This document shows, one piece after another, positions 17,663 to 28,200 of a stretch of 64,000 nucleotides of DNA. How positions within the stretch are numbered: position 1 is the first letter of the stretch; every line of letters begins with the position of its first letter. The DNA lies in assembly GCA_030252795.1 (NCBI GenBank), contig CP127080.1, forward strand, positions 2,869,501 through 2,933,500. Reading direction: 5' to 3'. The translations under genes and the position numbers were made by a program. Below the pieces are notes generated by a model, which made no database searches, was not told the DNA's origin, and saw nothing but the letters and a program-made list of their open reading frames with translations. Origin of the DNA: Porticoccaceae bacterium LTM1. Lineage in GTDB: Bacteria > Pseudomonadota > Gammaproteobacteria > Pseudomonadales > Porticoccaceae.

Positions 17663-18247
17663 ATGTATAGAACAAGAGGAAATGTTGTCGTTTTCAAGCG
17701 TCTTGATGGCGGGGGGCGCCAATGGCTTGAACAATTGTTCAGGCTGCACCACAGCGCAGTTGAAGCTTTTCTTCGTGCTCGTATTGGACTTGATGAAAGT
17801 GTTGAAGACCTGGTGCAAGAGGTATTCAGTAAAGTGGCGGGAGTTCCAGATGCCGAAAGCCGCCTGCCCCCGGATAAATCATCAACTCGCTCTTATCTGG
17901 TATCAGTGGCCAACAACCTTATGGTCGACAAGGAGCGTCAAAAGTCTGTCCGACGACGCCATTTAGAGAGAGAGACATTGTTGCCAGGTGAGGAAGATCA
18001 TCGTGTATGTAGCTTATCGCCGGAAATTCAAGCGTTATCCGGGGAGCAACTTGACTATATCAAACAAGTAATTCTAGGGATGTCGCCCGGTACACGCGAA
18101 GTCTTTTTACTAAATCGCTTCAAGGGTTTGACACAAAAGGAAATTGCTGCCCGAAGACGAATTACCGTAAAGCAGGTTGAACAGTATATGCGCCAAGCAC
18201 TTCAACAATTACAAATTGCTGCAGATGAACTGAGGCGCTGGGAGTGA
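17663..18247 (+). CDS. ECF sigma factor, FecI type (module 2)
   Basis: A 194-residue sigma factor. The open frame can begin at a GTG at 17639, but that lies where transcription should start. The ATG at 17663 is 30 bases after the predicted -10, the same geometry as in modules 1 and 3, so it is preferred. Region 2 contains DLVQEVFSKVAGV and YLVSVANNLMVDKERQK; region 4 contains LTQKEIAARRRITVKQVEQYM. It is the most divergent of the three sigma factors, with a more basic C-terminal helix-turn-helix (AARRR). The FecR gene begins 31 bases downstream. Confidence 0.88.
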   Translation: MYRTRGNVVVFKRLDGGGRQWLEQLFRLHHSAVEAFLRARIGLDESVEDLVQEVFSKVAGVPDAESRLPPDKSSTRSYLVSVANNLMVDKERQKSVRRRHLERETLLPGEEDHRVCSLSPEIQALSGEQLDYIKQVILGMSPGTREVFLLNRFKGLTQKEIAARRRITVKQVEQYMRQALQQLQIAADELRRWE

Positions 18248-18278
18248 TCTCAATACGAGGTCATCAGGAAACCAAGAA

Positions 18279-19340
18279 ATGATTGAGAAGAGCGTGATAG
18301 GAAAAGGTCGAACAATGGACGCCCAAAAGCGTGCAGCTAACAGAATTGTCGATATGTTGTCAGGCGATCAGGCTAAGGAGGCGCGCGCTGCAGAATCTAA
18401 TTGGCGAGAGCGTCCCGCTGCCGAGCAACAGGCCCTACTAAAGGGACTGCACATGCTTTCGGACATAGAACAACTCGCCAATGATGATGACATCCAGAAA
18501 TTACTGGAAAACATCGATCAACCACATTCAGACTTTCCGAATAGACAGCTTCCTTGGAGACCAATTGCGCTAGCGGCATCCGTGCTGATTGGCGTAATTA
18601 TCACTCTTCTTGTCATAAAGCTGAACGAACCCCTGCAAATGCAATTTGACCGTTATATCACTCGCACAGGAGAGCAAAAAACGGTAGAGCTCGAGGATGG
18701 TTCAGTTATAACCCTAAATACAGCCACACAATTACTAGTGGCAATCAGCGACAATGAACGCCGCATCGTTCTTGATCGCGGCGAAGCTTATTTTGCAGTG
18801 GCCAAAGACGCGAATCGCCCGTTTACTGTGCAGGTGGACGGTCGATCAGTCACTGCCTTGGGGACTGCGTTCAACATTCGCAATGATCTTGATCATTTTA
18901 AGCTGGCAGTTGTTGAAGGGATCGTTGCAATTCACCAACCGAGCACCACTCCATCTCTGGCTGCACCACTGCTGGATGAGACCACACCATCTCCCCGCCT
19001 ACTAACCGGCCAGTACCGCATTGAAGCAGGTATGGTGATTGATTACGACCTAAAAGAGCACGGTATTAAAGCCACAAAACCGGAAAACGTATCCTCGTTA
19101 TTTCAATGGCGAACCGGAATGATTGGCTTTAATGCCGTTCCGCTTTCAGAGGTTGTAAAAGAATTGAACCGATATTCAGCAAAGAAAATCCTAATTGAGG
19201 ATACATCAATAATGGACCTGAAGCTCTATGCCGGGATTCGCCTGGATCGACTGGACATTTCCCTGATGGGAATTGAAGCCTCATTACCTGTAACGGTCAA
19301 AACTTATATCGATCGAATTGTTATCGTCGGTCGACAATAA
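18279..19340 (+). CDS. FecR-type anti-sigma regulator (module 2)
   Basis: A 353-residue protein. The ATG at 18279 has AGGAA eight bases upstream; an alternative ATG at 18315 also has a fair site. Cytoplasmic N-terminal part to about residue 90, a single transmembrane segment at about 95-114, FecR domain at about 125-220 (RYITRTGEQKTVELEDGS, LNTATQLL, RGEAYFAV, ALGTAFNIR) and a C-terminal domain with VVKELNRYSAKKILIEDTSI. It lacks the W-rich DUF4880 start seen in module 1 but keeps a Trp at 42. It is expected to transmit the receptor signal to the sigma factor encoded just upstream. Confidence 0.9.
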   Translation: MIEKSVIGKGRTMDAQKRAANRIVDMLSGDQAKEARAAESNWRERPAAEQQALLKGLHMLSDIEQLANDDDIQKLLENIDQPHSDFPNRQLPWRPIALAASVLIGVIITLLVIKLNEPLQMQFDRYITRTGEQKTVELEDGSVITLNTATQLLVAISDNERRIVLDRGEAYFAVAKDANRPFTVQVDGRSVTALGTAFNIRNDLDHFKLAVVEGIVAIHQPSTTPSLAAPLLDETTPSPRLLTGQYRIEAGMVIDYDLKEHGIKATKPENVSSLFQWRTGMIGFNAVPLSEVVKELNRYSAKKILIEDTSIMDLKLYAGIRLDRLDISLMGIEASLPVTVKTYIDRIVIVGRQ

Positions 19341-19358
19341 AATCTGCAACAAAATGAT

Positions 19359-19388
19359 ATAGGGTTTTGTAATTGCTTAGACGTGCAC
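19359..19388 (+). promoter_or_regulatory. Predicted ECF-sigma promoter of module 2 receptor
   Basis: ATAGGG (19359-19364), 17 bases, CGTGCAC (19382-19388). It lies 18 bases after the FecR stop and 63 bases before the receptor ATG. Confidence 0.65.
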
Positions 19389-19451
19389 TTATAGATTCAT
19401 AAATTTGGATCTTGATGGTTTTAAATCAATACAATTAATAGGTGGGTAAAT

Positions 19452-22421
19452 ATGAAAGCAACCAAGCAATTTACAAACAAACGACTTGCTTTAGCTGTTG
19501 CAGCATCACTGGTACTTGGTGCCGGAAACCTGATGGCAGCAGGCCAAAAAACTTTAGAACTGGATGTTTCCAGTCAAAAAATTGGCTCCGCACTGGTAGA
19601 GCTGTCTAAAACCTCAGGCGTGCAAATTGTTCTGTCTCAAGAGTTGGGAGACAAAGTTATTTTGGATGCGATCAAGGGTCAATTTACTCTGTCCGAGGCA
19701 CTGGATCTCATGTTAAGTGGCTCTGGTCTGACTTACGAGTTTCGTTCAGACGAGCTTGTTGTTATTAATGAAGAAGAAAAATCTGACTCAGCTGAAAAAG
19801 AAAAGGAAGTTGAGGAAGTTGTTGTAACAGGAACAATGCTTCGTGGCGCAAGAAGCGCATCACCAGTAATTCAAATTGACAGAACAGAATTTCGCAGACT
19901 GGGCGCATCTACTGTTGAGGATGTAATCAGGTCTTTACCTCAAAACGTCTCTACCATGAACACTGCTTCATCGATGGAGAGCTCGAATGAAATTTATGAT
20001 GGCGTCCTGACCCCTTCATCCCAGGGAACCTCAATGGCAAACTTACGAGGATTGGGAAGTGCCGCTACGCTGGTTTTGGTTAATGGCCGACGCAAAGCAG
20101 GTACAGCGACCAGCCAGGGTCGCGCAGTAAACTTATCAACTATCCCCCTTGCTTCCGTTGAAAGAATTGATGTGATGCTTGATAGCGCATCCGCGATCTA
20201 TGGCTCTGATGCAGTGGGCGGTGTAATCAACATTATTACCAAGAAAGGGGAATATACCAGCGGCTCAACCAGTGTTCGATATTCTTCTATTGGAAATGGT
20301 GACAGTGAGAAAGAGATAAGCCAGACAATTACTCTGTCCGGGGAAAAGTATCGTGTAACCTTTAACGCTGGCCTACAAGAAAATGCCCCAGTTTCCGCCT
20401 CAAAAGCTGGTTATACCGGCGCTGATAAAAGCTCATTCGGGGGAACCAACTGGTATGACTACATCACGTATTACTCCACTCCAGGTCGTATCAGGAATAT
20501 TGGCAATGGTTGGGCTTATCTCGGCTCCCTGCCAGATTCTTTTGATGGAACTGAAGACTGGAGTGAAGCTGACCTAACTGACTCCACGCCAAGTACCAAA
20601 GCTTCTGCCAGGGAGCATGTCAGACCTTATGCAAAAAGCTCTTCAATCTCCATGGATTTTGAATACGAACTCAATGAGGATCTTGAGATCTTTGGTGATC
20701 TCCGATTCACTGATAACAAAACCGAATCAATAAGGTCTGTTTCTGCATACTGGTATAACATTTCAGCGGACAACCCTTTCAATCAACTAGACAGAGATGT
20801 AAGAGTTTATTACAGCTTTGAAAATGAGGTTGAAAATGGCCTGATTCCGGGGGCAACAGAGGTTTTCACCAGACAACAATCCAGAAGTGGCGTAATTGGT
20901 GCAAATTACTCACTGCCTTTTAAAGATTGGCAGCTAGAGCTGACTTACTCCCACGATGAAGACAGCACCAAATTAGACCAATTCGGTTTTAACTACAGTC
21001 CCACAAACGATAGCACGGGGACCTGGGATACTCTTTTAAACTCTCTCGATCCTTCTGAGGCATTTAACCCATTTGGTAATGGCAGCGCTCAATCACCGCT
21101 GATTTCCAACCTGTGGGGCAAATTTTACGACACAGAAAACTCCAGTGAATCATCTTCCTGGAACCTGAAAGTTGACGGGGAGCTGTTAACACTGTGGGAG
21201 CGCGAAGTAAGGTTTGCTGCCGGATTGCAATCTACAGAAATAACACTGGATCTATCCAAGGGCTTTTATGATAACACTGCAGCTCACCCGTACCCAGGGC
21301 GTGATTCACTAGCCGCATTTATTGAGCTTGGTTCTCAGGTCAGTGAAAATCTTTACCTCAAAGTAGCCTCCAGGTACGACCGCCATGAAAACCACTTAGG
21401 CCAGGTCCAATATAACTTCAGAGCCGATAGAGATGACCCTGATCGTTTCGTGATACTTAATGATGATGGAGCCGTCAACTCCAAGGTTACCTCCAAGTTG
21501 GATGTAATTTGGAATCCGATGGAGTCAGTTCAGCTCACCGCCAGCTGGGGCCAGTCATTTATCATGCCACGCTTCCAGGATGTTATGGATCCACCCACCC
21601 CAGATGTTGGTGAAGCTGATGCATACTCTACCTATACCTATGACTGGGTTAATGAAGAGTACATTACTGTAGACACCCAATGGGGTGGAAACCCCAACCT
21701 GAAACCAGAGACAGCCGTTTCTAAAACATTTGGTGTGAAGCTTACTCCAGAGTTTATTGAAGGACTTGTATTTGGTGTTACCTATTCAGACATTGATTAC
21801 ACCAATCGAATTAAAAAATATTACCCTTGGCCGGGCTTTATCGGTGAGTCAGAAGGTAAAGCTGTTTACTCCGATCCCAATATCGCAGTGCGAGATGAAG
21901 ATGGAACGCTGATTGGTTTCCGGGTTCTGCCGGTAAACATCGCCACCCGCAGAACGAAGAGTCTCGACTTTGATGCCAACTACATTTTTGACACAAAAGT
22001 TGGACAGTTTGGGGTAGAACTGGTCGCAATGCACTCACTGAAGCAATACGACGAAATAAACGCGGAATCGCCGAGAGTATCCTTGCTCGACACTCAAGGT
22101 GGTGCTCCGGAATGGGCTGGCCGAGTTGGCCTGTCATGGACTGGCAGTGGTAAAGGTTTGGATCTGATCTTTAATCACAGGGATGGATTCGCATATACCT
22201 CAAGAGGCACTCCAAAACGAGTTGATGACTGGAGGACTGTGGATCTGAGTGGATATTTTGAAATTGATCAGAGCAATATTCTTATCTCCGGTGGAATAAA
22301 AAACCTGACCAATGAAGATTTCCCATTCCTTGACACAGCTGGCGCTCCATACAGCACAGTGCAAGTAGATGTAAGAGGTCGTGTTGCTTATCTTTCATTC
22401 CAGATTGATTATGATCTTTAA
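19452..22421 (+). CDS. TonB-dependent receptor with STN signalling domain (module 2)
   Basis: A 989-residue outer-membrane transducer-type receptor. Signal peptide at 1-30, STN domain at about 34-105 (VELSKTSGVQIVLSQELG), TonB box EVEEVVVTG at 119-127, plug with NLRGLGSAATLVLVNGRR and SAIYGSDAVGGVINI, then a barrel ending YLSFQIDYDL. A GGTGGG ribosome binding site precedes the ATG. Codon use looks more AT-rich than in module 1. Substrate unknown. A hairpin and then a thioredoxin gene follow. It is colinear with the receptors at 2865 and 25277, but the barrels are clearly diverged, which suggests different ligands. Confidence 0.92.
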   Translation: MKATKQFTNKRLALAVAASLVLGAGNLMAAGQKTLELDVSSQKIGSALVELSKTSGVQIVLSQELGDKVILDAIKGQFTLSEALDLMLSGSGLTYEFRSDELVVINEEEKSDSAEKEKEVEEVVVTGTMLRGARSASPVIQIDRTEFRRLGASTVEDVIRSLPQNVSTMNTASSMESSNEIYDGVLTPSSQGTSMANLRGLGSAATLVLVNGRRKAGTATSQGRAVNLSTIPLASVERIDVMLDSASAIYGSDAVGGVINIITKKGEYTSGSTSVRYSSIGNGDSEKEISQTITLSGEKYRVTFNAGLQENAPVSASKAGYTGADKSSFGGTNWYDYITYYSTPGRIRNIGNGWAYLGSLPDSFDGTEDWSEADLTDSTPSTKASAREHVRPYAKSSSISMDFEYELNEDLEIFGDLRFTDNKTESIRSVSAYWYNISADNPFNQLDRDVRVYYSFENEVENGLIPGATEVFTRQQSRSGVIGANYSLPFKDWQLELTYSHDEDSTKLDQFGFNYSPTNDSTGTWDTLLNSLDPSEAFNPFGNGSAQSPLISNLWGKFYDTENSSESSSWNLKVDGELLTLWEREVRFAAGLQSTEITLDLSKGFYDNTAAHPYPGRDSLAAFIELGSQVSENLYLKVASRYDRHENHLGQVQYNFRADRDDPDRFVILNDDGAVNSKVTSKLDVIWNPMESVQLTASWGQSFIMPRFQDVMDPPTPDVGEADAYSTYTYDWVNEEYITVDTQWGGNPNLKPETAVSKTFGVKLTPEFIEGLVFGVTYSDIDYTNRIKKYYPWPGFIGESEGKAVYSDPNIAVRDEDGTLIGFRVLPVNIATRRTKSLDFDANYIFDTKVGQFGVELVAMHSLKQYDEINAESPRVSLLDTQGGAPEWAGRVGLSWTGSGKGLDLIFNHRDGFAYTSRGTPKRVDDWRTVDLSGYFEIDQSNILISGGIKNLTNEDFPFLDTAGAPYSTVQVDVRGRVAYLSFQIDYDL

Positions 22422-22776
22422 GAAAGGCTTAACTCACTAACGGTAAAACCCTCCTGAAAAAGTGGCCAGTTTTATAACTTGTCACTTTTTCAGGGAGCTT
22501 TGGAAGTTTTCAGTCCAAACCTCACTAGAGCTTCGGTTGTCCTATTCGCTTAGACTTTGTTAAATCTTAGGAAACGATGGAAGAAAATAAATTAGACAGC
22601 CTCACCCAACCAACTCATTCAGACATTTATGCACCATTTCATGAGCTGAACTGAATCCTTTCAGACACTCACCATATACCTTCATGTCATTCACCATAGT
22701 GCCGCAACACCAGGAATCCCCCAGGAACCAACCATAAAGCCAATGAGCTCATTGTAATACATCCAGGAGTTAATTT
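22422..22776 (+). other. Spacer between module 2 receptor and thioredoxin gene
   Basis: It contains the strong stem-loop at 22453-22494 and then about 280 bases with no recognised gene or repeat. No TAGGG/CGTG promoter pair is visible, so the promoter of the thioredoxin gene is not identified. Confidence 0.5.
22453..22494 (+). terminator. Stem-loop after module 2 receptor
   Basis: Perfect 12-bp inverted repeat CCTGAAAAAGTG (22453-22464) with CACTTTTTCAGG (22483-22494), loop of 18. The T-run is inside the stem rather than after it, so it may be a terminator or an mRNA 3' end stabiliser. Confidence 0.6.
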
Positions 22777-23907
22777 ATGATCAAAATTGTCGCTTTAATT
22801 TCACTTAGCCTTTTTATCAGCAGTGCATTAGGATCTGAATTTAAATATCAAGCCAATTCATTCGAAATCGTTAGAGATAAGAAGTTATATTTTCCTATTT
22901 ATGGAAAACCAGAAAATCTTTATCTGCATAAAAACAATGATGAATCCAGTTACACAGGAGAATTACCAGTCGCCAACAATTTAATTTCAATTAAAGTTGG
23001 CGACTTTAGCAGCTCAACTGGCTGCCCGACATTGAGATGTGATCAGGACCGGGATGGAAAGTACGAGCTTTCAATCGAACATTTTCGGGTGAGAACAGAT
23101 GAAAAGAGTGGTGTTACCAGTTGTGCATATAAGGACTATTTAAACATAAGCTATAACACTGAAGAAACCAACCTATCACCCCGAAAGATAAGAGTTCTAT
23201 TTTATCTATCCATGGATAAAAACGGTTTCGTTTCAGAGGCAGCTCGCTTTAGCGTCGGCATGACATTGACATCTAAAGTTAGCATTAACAACATTGACTT
23301 TGACATTGTTCTTCAGGATATGAATAGTAATGCCCTGATTGATAAAGATACTGACTATTGGGTTCTGCGCCGCAGTGATATTAATCAGCGCATCAATCAC
23401 ACAGACCCTCGTGGCATGAATGATTTTATGTGGGTAGATGGTATTGCATATAAAGCTGTTCTGACAGATACGTATCCAACTTCTGTATCAATTCATACAT
23501 TTAATCCTGGAATTAGCGAGAAAGAGGACCTAGCAAATCGTGACAGATATCAAGCTGACAGAGCAGCCCCTAAAGCAAAAAAACCTCTTTTTTTCTCAAA
23601 CAATTTTCGCGATGCCATATCTGAGTCCAAATCAGCCGGAAAGCCTTACTTTGTTGACTTTGAAGCTTCTTGGTGCGCACCTTGCAAGGCTATGGACACT
23701 CACGTATACACAGCCAAAGCCGTTGTAATGGCCGCCGAGGGTATTACTTGTATAAAAGTAGATGGGGACGAAGAAGTAGAGCTGGTTTCTGAGATGAATG
23801 TGAAGTCTTATCCAACCGGGATTCTTTTTGATGCAAAAGGCAACGAGATTAAACGCTTCATTGGTTATCAAAGCGTTGAAAATATGATTCAATTTTTCCA
23901 GATGTAA
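22777..23907 (+). CDS. Secreted protein with C-terminal thioredoxin domain (module 2)
   Basis: A 376-residue protein with a Sec signal peptide (1-19). Residues about 20-260 form a domain I do not recognise. It has a Ca-loop-like stretch DQDRDGKYELS at 89-99 and a second acidic stretch DMNSNALIDKDTDYWVLRRSD at about 181-201. The C-terminal part (about 270-376) is a thioredoxin fold with SWCAPCKAM (C300, C303) and the cis-Pro region SYPTGILFD. The gene at 24096 on the other strand has the same architecture and many shared motifs (DYWVLRRSD, KSYPTGILF or DGYPTGILF). Likely periplasmic disulfide chemistry serving the receptor module; the partner is unknown. Confidence 0.85.
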   Translation: MIKIVALISLSLFISSALGSEFKYQANSFEIVRDKKLYFPIYGKPENLYLHKNNDESSYTGELPVANNLISIKVGDFSSSTGCPTLRCDQDRDGKYELSIEHFRVRTDEKSGVTSCAYKDYLNISYNTEETNLSPRKIRVLFYLSMDKNGFVSEAARFSVGMTLTSKVSINNIDFDIVLQDMNSNALIDKDTDYWVLRRSDINQRINHTDPRGMNDFMWVDGIAYKAVLTDTYPTSVSIHTFNPGISEKEDLANRDRYQADRAAPKAKKPLFFSNNFRDAISESKSAGKPYFVDFEASWCAPCKAMDTHVYTAKAVVMAAEGITCIKVDGDEEVELVSEMNVKSYPTGILFDAKGNEIKRFIGYQSVENMIQFFQM

Positions 23908-24027
23908 CTTGGCCCATTCAAGCCAACCCAGACAACTCCCTGCAACAACGGGAACAAACCATCAACAAAAAGCCCATAAAACCTAAAACTTACCAAAACT
24001 AACTGAAAACAATATTACATAGAGTTT

Positions 24028-24061
24028 GACCTGACAGATTACTACCGTAGCCTGTCAGGTC
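24028..24061. repeat. Hairpin of GACCTGACAG repeat family between convergent genes
   Basis: Perfect 10-bp stem GACCTGACAG (24028-24037) with CTGTCAGGTC (24052-24061), loop of 14. It lies between the tail-to-tail modules 2 and 3 and may end both transcripts. The arm sequence recurs in the pair of palindromes at 62116-62171. Confidence 0.6.
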
Positions 24062-24095
24062 TAGGATCAAACAACAATGTCAATTCTTGCAACTA

Positions 24096-25214
24096 TCATT
24101 TTTGAACGAAAAATTTCTTTAATTGAATGATAGACTGATAGCCAATAAATCGCGCCACTTCCTCTCCATCAGGAGAGAATAAAATACCGGTTGGATAGCC
24201 ATCTACCTTGTATTTCTTAACCAATTCTTCACTTTCATCCCCATCCACCTTGATAGATATTATATCTTTGGCAGCTTCAACAATTTCTTTTGCCGTATAT
24301 ACATACCTATCCATCTGCTTACACGGGCCGCACCAGTCTGTTTCAAAGTCAACGAAATACATTTTTCCTTGTTGCTTGGCTTCCGAGATAGCTTTTTTGA
24401 AGTCATGATAAAAATTCATCGGCTCCAAAGATCTCTCTGCCTGCTTATCTGCGTAAGTCGAATCCCTGTTAATTCTATCCTGTTCCTCTGAGAGCCCTGA
24501 ATCAAAAGCGGAAACAACTGCGGAATCAGGCAAATTTCCCACAAGCACAACTTTATAGGACTTCCCGTCAGCCCAATTAAAATCACTCAAGCTTCGGCAT
24601 TCGCTTGGCCTCACAGAACTTTCAACATCAGACCTTCTTAAAACCCAATAGTCACTTTCTTTTGTAAAAAAGCCATCATAATTCATGTCCATAAGAATTA
24701 AATCATGCTTAACGCCTTCAATATTTACCTCAGAAGTCAGGTACATATCAGTACTATATCGAGCCACTGCTGGAAAACCATCGTTTTTGGAAAAATACAG
24801 ATACAGCCCCACCTTACACAATCTTTTCTGGCTAGTTGAACCAAACTCCAAAGGCAGCGTAACACTGTAAACAGTTTCTTTTTCAGTCTCTCGTAATAGC
24901 TTCGCAGGAAGCTTCAACTCATTATCTTCTACGTCTATTTGTTTCGCTATCAGCTCTTCGAGTGCAGTTGAATCTTCGTTACCAATAAACTTAAGATTCC
25001 ATCGTTGATCTGCAATTTTCAGAATTCCAGATTTATGGCTCTTTGCATCATCAAATGAAAGGTTGATAGTTCCGGATTTTCCAAAAACCGGAGGATTCAA
25101 TTTGCTCCTTTCTATCGTAGATTTTGACTCAAACACCCCAACAGGGTAACCAGTATCACTCCACGCCAGACACGAAACCAGCAAAGAAGTTAAAAAAATA
25201 CAAATAGGCTTCAT
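24096..25214 (-). CDS. Secreted protein with C-terminal thioredoxin domain (module 3)
   Basis: A 372-residue protein from the ATG at 25214, which has GAGGG seven bases upstream; the GTG at 25229 is rejected. The signal sequence MKPICIFLTSLLVSCLAWS contains LVSC, a possible lipobox, so the protein may be a lipoprotein. The middle domain is shared with the module 2 protein (ARYSTDMYLTSEVNIEG, LILMDMNYDGF, SDYWVLRRSD). The C-terminal thioredoxin domain has DWCGPCKQM (C295, C298) and DGYPTGILF. The receptor gene of module 3 lies 62 bases upstream on the same strand, with a hairpin between. Confidence 0.85.
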   Translation of the reverse strand: MKPICIFLTSLLVSCLAWSDTGYPVGVFESKSTIERSKLNPPVFGKSGTINLSFDDAKSHKSGILKIADQRWNLKFIGNEDSTALEELIAKQIDVEDNELKLPAKLLRETEKETVYSVTLPLEFGSTSQKRLCKVGLYLYFSKNDGFPAVARYSTDMYLTSEVNIEGVKHDLILMDMNYDGFFTKESDYWVLRRSDVESSVRPSECRSLSDFNWADGKSYKVVLVGNLPDSAVVSAFDSGLSEEQDRINRDSTYADKQAERSLEPMNFYHDFKKAISEAKQQGKMYFVDFETDWCGPCKQMDRYVYTAKEIVEAAKDIISIKVDGDESEELVKKYKVDGYPTGILFSPDGEEVARFIGYQSIIQLKKFFVQK

Positions 25215-25240
25215 TAAAAAATCCCTCACATTAAAATATA

Positions 25241-25266
25241 ATGGCCACCCACAAAGAGGTGGCCAT
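25241..25266 (-). terminator. Stem-loop between module 3 receptor and thioredoxin gene
   Basis: Perfect 9-bp stem ATGGCCACC (25241-25249) with GGTGGCCAT (25258-25266), loop of eight, followed on the minus strand by an AT-rich run. Weak terminator or processing site; the downstream gene has no separate promoter that I can see. Confidence 0.55.
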
Positions 25267-25276
25267 AACGAACAAC

Positions 25277-28200
25277 TTAAATTTCAAAATCCTTACTAAC
25301 TTCCATGTAAACCATTCGACCTCGGGGATCAAATCTACGAGAATCCCATGGCCCTCTAAAATAATCCATAAAATCCCAACTCTTATTTAGCACATTTTTA
25401 ACGCCAAAATTTACCTTAGTTGAATATTCAGGAATATCTAAATATGCCGTCAAATCATAAGTAGTTGCGTGAGGCATCCATTTGTCTGAAATTTTATTTT
25501 CATAATAATCTGTAAGGTGGTAACCGCTTCTCCAGTTGGCATAAAGTGTCACGCCTTTATTATCACCACTCCAGCCAGCCTTGGCACGAATCTTAAATCG
25601 ATCTGTACCCGTTAATAGACCAACACGATCTTTGGGAGCAATCGTTGGAACGGTTTGGTCATATTGCTTTAATGTTTCAACCGCATATATATTGAAATCA
25701 AAGAACCCAATATCTGTTTCCATCTGATAACTAACATCCAGATCCAGACTCTTATTCTTTCTTGACCATCCGTTTACAGGCTTACTGGCAGCAAAAGTAA
25801 CTAAACCTGTATCTGGATCTCTCACCACCAACTCAGGAAACAGCTCTGGATTCTCTCGTACTTCAAGGCTCCCCCAGTACAATCGAGTCAATCGATTAGC
25901 CCACTCAATACTTGACAATGTGGCTGTTACTTTAAAGCCTTCCAAGTATTCAGGCTCATAAGTAACCGAGAAATTTGTATTTGTTGCCGTTTCAGGTTTT
26001 AGGTCTGGATTACCTCCTGACAGTGTTCGCACATTCTCTGTTTTTACTAGCCAGTAATCACCATTTGGAAAGTATTCTGCGCCAGGTACACTTTCTGGAT
26101 TTGGATGATAATAGTCGTAAATCGTCCTTTCTGTTTCTTTAACTTCTGCATGCAGCCATTCGAGTGGCGGAGCTCGGAAAGACTCACCCCAGGAGCCCCT
26201 GATTGTTACTTCCGGTGTAACACCCCAAGCAATACCTAGCCGAGGATTTACACTATCAAAGGATTTTTTAGCCAAGGGCTTATCATCACCATAAAAATAC
26301 CCTTCAAAACGATAATCCTCATAACGACCAGCCAACGACAAAATCAAACTATCAACCATTGGGAAATTATTCGCCTCCCCAACCAATGGAACTGACAACT
26401 CAGCGCCAAAGCCGAACACCTCACGAGCCATATCATCTGAAGTGGAACTACGCAACCCCACCAACCACTTAGCCTTACTCCAGTCGAGATGCTCTTCACG
26501 ATGATTCAAGTTGATCGCCATCCTGACTGTACCACCTGAGATATCAAATAGTTCTCCATCAGCTGATATATCGAAATATTCATTGACAGTCGCTGGCCCT
26601 CTGCCGGCACTATCTATCACTAATGAATTTAAATCGAGATCGGGGTCATGATCAGAACCATCTCCGAACAAGTTGAGGGCTGGTACTGAAATTGTTTCTC
26701 CATCACCATCCAGAACAGGCTCATACTTTCCTGAGCTAATAAATTTCATTTGTATACCCGCAACAGCAGATGCCAATGCTTCATTCTCAGAGTATGTACT
26801 CATACTCCAGGAGCTGTATTGACCTTGCTCCTCTCCATAGCCGTAATTGACATCTATCAACCAGTCTTTGAATCCTGCATCAAACTTAAAGCCAACATCA
26901 TAACTTACACGCTTATAGTTATTTGTTTGAGAGTTGCCCCGCATCCCTTGCTCGCGGAATTCATTCAAGAAATTTTTTGCTACGTACGCTTCTTTTCCAA
27001 ATTTATTGAAAGGGTTTGTAGTCGGAACCACAAACGTAGTCCTGAACGGCCCTCTATCTGCATGGTTTTCCGATGAACTCCAAAGTGCGTTGGCATAAAC
27101 TTCAAGGCTGTCAGTCAACTGCTGCTCAACCTTCAATGTAACAGACTTAGACTTCGATGTAGGAGTTCCTTCCAGGCCCAAAGCTGGTTCGTCGTAATAC
27201 AGCCCCAAGGCCTCTCGATCCTCTTCCGAATAATAATCAAAGAGAATTAAATCAGACTTGTCCCAAGATGAATTTTCATATGCATCTTGATCAATTACTC
27301 CATCAACCCAATCCCATGGATCATCTGATGAATCCCTCAGGCCATATATAGATGAATATCTGCCACCACTAATTGCTCGTCGATCCCGTCCACCTAAATA
27401 ACGGAAATCGTTAGTATACCAACCAGCTTTATATGTACTGGCACCATCAGTCTCACCATAAGACATGGTTGCCAACACACTTCCTGAGTCCCAAGAATAA
27501 CCTAGTGTTTGAGTTAGCGTAAAATTATCTGCATTGTTAACACTATCCTCATATCGAACTTTGGTTAAAGCGCCTATATAGTCTTTTTTCAGGATAAAGT
27601 TAATTACTCCCCCAATAGCATCAGACCCATAAATTGCAGACGCACCATCAAGTAATATCTCTACACGTTCAATAGCAGCCGCTGGAATTGTCCCCAAATT
27701 CACACGTCCATCCGCCGAAAAACCTGGTGAAGACGCCATACGTCGCCCATCCACAAGGACCAGGGTCCCTTCTGAACCTACACCTCTAAGGTTTGCCGCT
27801 GCCTCACCCAATGTTCCATATGGCGTATCATTCTCTCCTCCATTAATTGTTGTAGAGGCTAGATTGACGTTATTGTTGTTTTGAGGAAGTGATGCAACAA
27901 TATCAGCTGCAGTATTCACCCCCATACGATCTAACTCGTCTCGCGTCAACACCTTTACGTGTGATGTTGGTTTGCTATTACGTATCCGAGAACCGGTTAC
28001 AACCAACTCTTCGACATCTTTCTTTTGAACATCCTTTTCAGCCCCCTCATCCTCACGCTCTACTAAAATGGCATCATCTGAAAGAACTTCATACTTAAGA
28101 CCGGTACCATCCAGCAACTTATCGAGAGCAGATGTCAGCGTATATTCACCAGTTAGCCTAGGCAGATTTATCGCCTTACCCAAGTTGTGTGGAACCATTA

